From Streptomyces sp. B1I3 (GTDB taxonomy: Bacteria > Actinomycetota > Actinomycetes > Streptomycetales > Streptomycetaceae): a stretch of DNA of 64,000 nucleotides. Positions 62,557-64,000 of the stretch are shown here, piece after piece. The stretch is from the NCBI RefSeq assembly GCF_030816615.1, contig NZ_JAUSYD010000001.1, forward strand, positions 4,858,501 through 4,922,500, written 5' to 3'. The position numbers and the translations under genes are program-made. Within the stretch, counting starts at the first letter, position 1. Every line of letters starts with the position of its first letter. The notes beneath the pieces are model-generated. The model was not told the DNA's origin, searched no databases, and saw nothing but the letters and a program-made list of their open reading frames with translations.

Positions 62557-63509
62557 GCCCGTACCTCTTCGGCCAGCGCCAGTGCCTGCCGTGCCATCTC
62601 GGCCGTCGTCTCCACGTCCGTCATCATCAGCGGGACGGCGCGGCAGCGGATCCCGGCCGCCTCCACCTCGCCGACGGCTCCGGCGTCCACGGTGTCGACC
62701 AGCCAGCCGTCCAGGAGCCCCGACCCGTAGTGCCGTGCGACGGCAGAGGCCGTCGACTCGACGCCCACGGCGGCCAGCACCTTGTCGGCCATGCCGCGCA
62801 CGGGCGCGTCCCCGACGATGGGGGAGAGCCCGACGACCGGCACGCCCGCCTCGGCGATGGCCTCCCGGATACCGGGTACGGCGAGGATGGTCCCCACCGA
62901 CACGACCGGGTTGGACGGCGGGAAGAGGATGACGTCCGCCTCGGCGAGGGCTTCCAGGACGCCCGGTGCGGGCTTGGCCTGCTCGGCTCCCACCGGGACG
63001 ATCGCGTGCGCCGGGACGGAGGCGCGCAGCTTCACCCAGTACTCCTGGAAGTGGATGGCCTTGCGTTCGCCGTCCACGTCGACCGCCACGTGGGTCTCCA
63101 CGCGGTCGTCGGACATCGGGACCAGCCTGACCCCCGGCTTCCAGCGCGCACAGAGCGCTTCGGTGACCGCGCTCAGGGGGTAACCGGCGCCGAGCATCTG
63201 CGTACGGACGATGTGGGTCGCGAAGTCGCGGTCTCCGAGCCCGAACCACTCGGGTCCGACGCCGTAGGCGGCCAGCTCCTGCTTGACCTGGAAGCTCTCG
63301 TCGGCGCGCCCCCAGCCCTGCTCCTCGTCGATGCCACCGCCGAGGGTGTACATCACGGTGTCCAGGTCGGGGCAGACCTTCAGCCCGAACAGATGGATGT
63401 CGTCACCGGTGTTGCCGATGACCGTGATGTCCGCGTCCGGCGCGGCCTGTTTGAGGCCGCGCAGGAAACGAGCACCACCGATACCGCCGGCCAGAACCAC
63501 AATGCGCAT
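62553..63509 (-). CDS. fbiA: 2-phospho-L-lactate (or phosphoenolpyruvate) transferase
   Basis: A 318-residue CofD/FbiA enzyme that joins the activated three-carbon phosphate moiety to Fo to form (dehydro-)F420-0. It begins with VVLAGGIGGARFLRGL and shows ITVIGNTGDDIHLFGLKVCPDLDTVMYTL, DDRVETHVAV and LFPPSNPVVSVG. It is first in the fbiAB operon. ATG 63509 has no ribosome site; CAGACT lies 6 bases upstream on the minus strand and may be a -10 for a leaderless message. That box touches the start of the 51-bp tandem repeat. Confidence 0.94.
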   Translation of the reverse strand: MRIVVLAGGIGGARFLRGLKQAAPDADITVIGNTGDDIHLFGLKVCPDLDTVMYTLGGGIDEEQGWGRADESFQVKQELAAYGVGPEWFGLGDRDFATHIVRTQMLGAGYPLSAVTEALCARWKPGVRLVPMSDDRVETHVAVDVDGERKAIHFQEYWVKLRASVPAHAIVPVGAEQAKPAPGVLEALAEADVILFPPSNPVVSVGTILAVPGIREAIAEAGVPVVGLSPIVGDAPVRGMADKVLAAVGVESTASAVARHYGSGLLDGWLVDTVDAGAVGEVEAAGIRCRAVPLMMTDVETTAEMARQALALAEEVRA

Positions 63510-63519
63510 ACAGACAGTC

Positions 63520-63631
63520 TGTCAGGCGGAGCCTGGCGTGTGTGGGGTGGTGGTGGGTGACGGGTGGGGCTGTCAGGCGGAGCCTGGCGTGTGTGGGGTG
63601 GTGGTGGGTGACGGGTGGGGCCGTCAGGCGG
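63520..63631. repeat. 51-bp tandem direct repeat, 2.2 copies
   Basis: Two 51-bp units start at 63520 and 63571 and are identical over their length. A third begins at 63622 and matches for about 9-10 bases, where it coincides with the last codon and stop of the cysteine dioxygenase gene. Each unit holds a small hairpin (CAGGC, GGA, GCCTG at 63523-63535 and 63574-63586). The array fills the gap between that gene and fbiA. Confidence 0.95.
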
Positions 63632-64000
63632 TCACGGTCTCCTGGGCGCACTGTGCCGCGTGCATGGGCATGTCGGTGAGGCCCGGGTAGTAGATGTGGA
63701 GGCTGACGGCCGGTTCGAGGGAGTCGTTGACGACTTCGTGGACGTACCCCGGGGCGAAGACGCGCTGTGCGCCGGGGGCCAGAGCGCGTGTCCCGCGCTG
63801 CGTGTGCTCCGTCAGTTCGCCCTCCAGGACGGTCAGTACGCCGGAGGAGAGGCCGTGGTCGTGGAGTCCGCTGCCCTGACCGGGGACCCAGCTGAGCAGC
63901 CATACCTCGTAGCCGAGCGGGGTTTCCCCCGCAGGGGCCGTCCCGGGAGTCGGCGGTACCGCCTGCAGCCGGTGGTACCAGCGCGTGGTGGTGTCGTACC
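63624..64000 (-). CDS. Cysteine dioxygenase family cupin, C-terminal part
   Basis: The frame is open to the window edge, so the N-terminus is missing; 125 codons are visible. A cupin with WVPGQGSGLHDHGLSSGV gives the HDHG metal motif, and FAPGYVHEVVNDS holds the third His. SLHIYYPGLTDM and a short tail ending in QETVTA follow. Cysteine dioxygenases use ferrous iron and O2 to make cysteine sulfinate. The stop codon lies within the partial third copy of the 51-bp repeat. Confidence 0.87.
   Translation of the reverse strand, partial: YDTTTRWYHRLQAVPPTPGTAPAGETPLGYEVWLLSWVPGQGSGLHDHGLSSGVLTVLEGELTEHTQRGTRALAPGAQRVFAPGYVHEVVNDSLEPAVSLHIYYPGLTDMPMHAAQCAQETVTA

Overview
The window is high-GC DNA that looks like core Streptomyces chromosome. 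Codon use is strongly GC-biased, starts are often GTG or TTG, many genes overlap by ATGA or GTGA, and several carry -10 boxes that fit leaderless transcription. It contains marker genes of the genus: a tRNA-Leu with anticodon UAA (bldA), the CutR/CutS two-component pair, a SigF/SigB-type sigma factor beside its partner-switching regulators, and F420 biosynthesis genes. From memory the gene order resembles the sigI/cutRS/hutU part of the S. coelicolor chromosome; this was not checked by alignment.

Layout. 1-5.2 kb: tail of a type II NADH dehydrogenase, a cyclopropane-fatty-acid-synthase-type methyltransferase, and a MacB/FtsX-type ABC exporter. 5.4-14.6 kb: a LacI-type repressor divergent from a five-gene operon with a family-5 binding lipoprotein, two permeases, two ATPases and an intracellular GH2 beta-mannosidase. 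This looks like uptake and hydrolysis of beta-linked oligosaccharides through a peptide-type importer. 14.9 kb: bldA. 15-25 kb: Bax-inhibitor-like membrane protein, small unknown genes, thiolase, SGNH hydrolase, cystathionine beta-synthase, a cytosolic DsbA-like protein and an RpiR regulator. 24.9-27.1 kb: a cassette of three Roadblock/LC7 proteins and one DUF4388-like/winged-helix protein. 27.4-33.1 kb: histidine degradation (hutU, an M20 amidohydrolase, hutF, hutI). 33.3-35.7 kb: sigI with arsI and prsI. 36-40 kb: POT peptide transporter and cutRS. 40-46.3 kb: GtrA protein, purK-purE, M19 dipeptidase, UDP-glucose dehydrogenase, acyl-CoA dehydrogenase. 46.6-60.1 kb: a cell-envelope region with five LytR-CpsA-Psr ligases, a family 2 glycosyltransferase, a hotdog thioesterase, a TIGR03089 protein, a secreted PGRP amidase and a sugar nucleotidyltransferase. 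60.2-64 kb: an AlkA-type glycosylase, fbiB-fbiA and the end of a cysteine dioxygenase.

Most convergent gene pairs are separated by perfect or near-perfect GC-rich hairpins. Four separate tandem repeats lie in gene junctions: 100 bp x 4.2, 7 bp x 10, 26 bp x about 3.6 and 51 bp x 2.2. Two of them begin inside the stop-codon end of the upstream gene. No insertion sequence, prophage or CRISPR array was seen. I did not find a clear new multi-gene system. The best leads are the Roadblock cassette without a GTPase, the M20 enzyme as a possible missing hut step, the peptide-type importer coupled to a mannosidase, and the 3'-end-derived tandem repeats.
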